From: Chloroflexota bacterium
GTDB lineage: Bacteria > Chloroflexota > Anaerolineae > Anaerolineales > Villigracilaceae
Direction of reading: 5' to 3'
DNA: 41,165 nt
Assembly (NCBI GenBank): GCA_016234555.1
Contig: JACRBJ010000098.1
Location: 1-41,165 of the forward strand
A program made the position numbers and the translations under genes. Of this stretch, positions 39,965 to 41,165 are shown one piece after another. How positions within the stretch are numbered: the stretch's first letter is position 1; every line of letters begins with the position of its first letter. Under the pieces are notes generated by a model that was not told the DNA's origin, ran no database searches, and was given only the letters and a program-made list of their open reading frames with translations.

Positions 39965-39995
39965 CCCCTGATTTGTTGAAAATCAGGGGCTTTTT
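39965..39995 (+). terminator. Terminator at the right end of the mobile block
   Basis: CCCCTGATTT (39965-39974) and AAATCAGGGG (39980-39989) form a perfect stem with a five-base loop, followed by C and TTTTT. It closes the rightward gene set and faces the leftward restriction-enzyme remnant. Confidence 0.88.
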
Positions 39996-40240
39996 GTTTT
40001 AAGCACTTTCACAAAAGCAATCTCATACTTCCCATACAAGCGGACTTCCTTCTCCTTCAGCACGCGGAACGTCTCCCCAGGGAAATCCTCCCCGTAGACT
40101 TATTTCGGATCGACGCCGAAAGGCGTGTAGCGCAGTACGTCGCGGGTGAGACCGTAGAGACGGGCGTAGTACGCATCCAATTCGGCGCGGAGTACGACGC
40201 AGTGGACTTCGCGCCAGCGGAAGAGTTCACTCAAAATGCG
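39983..40240 (-). pseudogene. C-terminal remnant of a type IIG/Eco57I-like restriction-methylase
   Basis: Read leftward in one frame, the region gives ELFRWREVHCVVLRAELDAY followed by YARLYGLTRD and then, after an in-frame TAA at 40100-40102, VYGEDFPGETFRVLKEKEVR and LYGKYE. The segments AELDAYYARLYGLTRDELRY and VYGxDFPGETFRVLKEKE are hallmarks of the C-terminus of large type IIG/BREX PglX-like restriction-modification proteins. About 75 residues remain. The stop codon sits between the two hallmarks, and everything N-terminal, including the methylase motifs, is gone, replaced by the VapBC pair. It has no start codon or ribosome-binding site. Confidence 0.85.
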
Positions 40241-40636
40241 TTATGGATGAACAACGCGCAACCCCAAATATTCTTCGTATCCGTCAAAGTCGCTATCGTT
40301 ATGCAAAAGTTGATGATCGTTTTCAATGCAAAAAGTGGCGATGAGACTGTCTATCGTCTTGCGGACAGTGATTCCCTTTTGTCGCAGGAAGCGATAATTT
40401 CTTGCGCTTTGCACCGCCAGTACAGAGTTGACCATGCTTGCCTGCATAAATTTCCCCAATGTGCGGCGGACTTTTTCAAAATCGGGGTCGTGACGAAAGC
40501 CTTGCAGTACTTCTGCCAGAATCAAGTCGCCTATGAGGATTGGGGTGTTTTCCAATGCAAGGTGTAGAAAATCGGTTTGTGAATTTTCAACTCCATTGAA
40601 ATAATCAATCCAGACGCTGGTATCCACCACAAGCAT
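40241..40636 (-). CDS. vapC: PIN-domain ribonuclease toxin, VapC family
   Basis: The 131-residue protein begins MLVVDTSVWIDYF and has the acidic quartet of PIN-domain nucleases: Asp5, Glu42 (LAEVLQGF), Asp96 (TIDSLIATF) and Asp114/Asp116 (LLHNDSDFDGY). VapC toxins cut tRNA or rRNA, blocking translation; the antitoxin gene is directly upstream. Its stop (TAA) is read in the same frame as the restriction-enzyme remnant that follows, so VapC ends at the junction. The four acidic positions look intact, so the toxin is expected to be active. Confidence 0.93.
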   Translation of the reverse strand: MLVVDTSVWIDYFNGVENSQTDFLHLALENTPILIGDLILAEVLQGFRHDPDFEKVRRTLGKFMQASMVNSVLAVQSARNYRFLRQKGITVRKTIDSLIATFCIENDHQLLHNDSDFDGYEEYLGLRVVHP

Positions 40637-40638
40637 GG

Positions 40639-40845
40639 CTAATGTACCTTTACACGTGACTGGCGCTGGTCATTCAAATTGCCATCCCACGGTAATTTGC
40701 CGCGCAAAGTGCGGACTTCTGCCTGTTCATTCAACAAAATCAACAACCGCAACGCTTCATGCACTACTTCGCGTTTGGTCTTGATTCCAGTTAATTTTTG
40801 AGCGCGTTCGATAAGATTATCGTCAAGCACAATATTGGTTCGCAT
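40639..40845 (-). CDS. vapB: VapB-type antitoxin
   Basis: The 68-residue protein starts MRTNIVLDDNLIERAQKLTG followed by IKTKREVVHEALRLLI, the ribbon-helix-helix plus helix pattern of the VapB family (PF09957 type). Its C-terminal tail (LRGKLPWDGNLNDQRQSR) would wrap the toxin. It lies two bases before vapC on the same strand and starts behind AGAAAAGAGGTAAAA. Antitoxins of this class bind DNA and repress their own operon; paired TGTGTAT boxes in the promoter are a candidate site. Confidence 0.9.
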   Translation of the reverse strand: MRTNIVLDDNLIERAQKLTGIKTKREVVHEALRLLILLNEQAEVRTLRGKLPWDGNLNDQRQSRVKVH

Positions 40846-40861
40846 TTTTACCTCTTTTCTG

Positions 40862-40894
40862 TGTGTATAAAATCAGATTTCCATGTGTATTATA
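40862..40894 (-). promoter_or_regulatory. vapBC promoter and repeated operator boxes
   Basis: On the minus strand TATAAT (40894-40889) is a perfect -10, preceded by CTG (near-extended -10); no good -35 is seen. TGTGTAT (plus strand) occurs at 40862-40868 and 40884-40890, 22 bp apart (two helical turns), flanking the start of transcription. This is a plausible VapB/VapBC binding arrangement. Confidence 0.55.
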
Positions 40895-40944
40895 CAGCAG
40901 AATTAACCAATTCATTCTTCATCCTTTCCCTTGTCCGTCCCGCG

Positions 40945-41165
40945 CGGTTCATCCCCACGTGTGTGGGGAATACGGGCGTGGTTTCGATTGCGGGACCGAA
41001 GATCGGCGGTCCATCCCCACGTGTGTGGGGAATACATCTCCGTCCCCAGCTTGATCAACGCGCACGGCGGTTCATCCCCACGTGTGTGGGGAATACAACA
41101 TATAAACGCAGGAGGTCGCTGCGCCAGCGAGGTTCATCCCCACGTGTGTGGGGAATACGATTTCA
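40945..41165 (-). CRISPR. Type I-E-style CRISPR array, one end (four repeats, continues past the edge)
   Basis: Four 29-base repeats lie at 40945-40973, 41007-41035, 41068-41096 and 41130-41158. The spacers are 33, 32 and 33 bases (40974-41006, 41036-41067, 41097-41129), and a fourth is cut by the edge. The repeat core is CATCCCCACGTGTGTGGGGA, with an internal palindrome (TCCCCAC/GTGGGGA). Read on the minus strand it has the GT(A)TTCCCC...GGGGATGAACCG form of type I-E repeats, so transcription should run leftward from a leader outside the window, and this is the leader-distal end. Repeat 2 carries a T-to-C change and repeat 4 has A instead of C at its first base. No cas gene is in the window. 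Confidence 0.95.

Noticed and set aside
40202..40567. 121-residue plus-strand open frame
   Set aside because: It is the antisense of vapC, whose active-site residues are all recognisable on the minus strand.
40945..41165. Small Cys/Arg/Pro-rich open frame across the CRISPR repeats
   Set aside because: It is translation of CRISPR repeats (HPHVCGE-type artefact commonly mis-annotated as protein).

Overview
The window looks like chromosomal DNA of a Chloroflexota bacterium of the Anaerolineae kind. The signs are a moderate GC content, lipoproteins with a PTPTP linker followed by a VVVTKEVVVTQVVEVP-type stretch, many small multi-membrane-spanning proteins, and Bacillus/Thermus-like rather than proteobacterial gene sets. 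This placement is inference from protein style. There is no rRNA or marker gene in the window, and I saw no tRNA.

Layout. (1) 1-1.8 kb holds the start of a lipoprotein gene running off the left edge and a gene graveyard. An RHS-core fragment and the tail of an NmrA-like oxidoreductase are fused tail to tail, between strong hairpin terminators. (2) 1.8-6.9 kb is a rightward run of small membrane proteins (two are paralogues), a DUF6544-like protein and an alpha/beta hydrolase. (3) 7.0-8.4 kb is speD-speE (spermidine synthesis) behind a clear promoter and a leader that can fold into three stacked helices with a pseudoknot. (4) 8.5-11.9 kb is a leftward operon of three CPBP-type membrane proteins, two with eroded active sites, plus a membrane-anchored SRPBCC protein. 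(5) 12.1-22.6 kb is a carbohydrate operon: an autoregulated LacI repressor with twin operators, ABC sugar transporter, GH13_18 phosphorylase, MDR dehydrogenase, Gfo/Idh/MocA dehydrogenase and a GH36 enzyme. Its order resembles the E. coli ycj cluster (glucosylglycerate/glucoside 3-keto pathway), with GH36 where ycj has a GH65 phosphorylase. (6) 22.7-24.6 kb is a Fic gene broken by three single-base losses, lying between two diverged copies of a ~100-bp module. The right copy carries a consensus sigma-70 promoter (TTGACA-17-TATAAT).

(7) 24.5-40.0 kb is a block of mobile-element character. It encodes a CHC2/Toprim primase-like protein, its own DnaN-like sliding clamp, RadC, a YubB-like protein, DUF6908-like and DUF6011-like proteins, an AbrB-type protein, several unrecognised acidic proteins and a very large adenine-methyltransferase/SNF2-helicase fusion. 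The fusion's Walker A motif is split by an intein with a LAGLIDADG endonuclease. The transcription units repeat one pattern: a perfect hairpin, a short U-rich run, CCAAGGAG-like Shine-Dalgarno, start codon. No integrase, relaxase or capsid gene is visible. (8) 40.0-41.2 kb is a defence-like margin: the C-terminal remnant of a type IIG/Eco57I-like restriction-methylase with an in-frame stop, a VapBC toxin-antitoxin pair, and the end of a type I-E-style CRISPR array (four repeats visible) running off the right edge without cas genes.

Most worth follow-up are the speD leader RNA, the intein inside the helicase P-loop, the clamp/primase/helicase element with its hairpin-before-SD layout, and the ycj-like operon with GH36.
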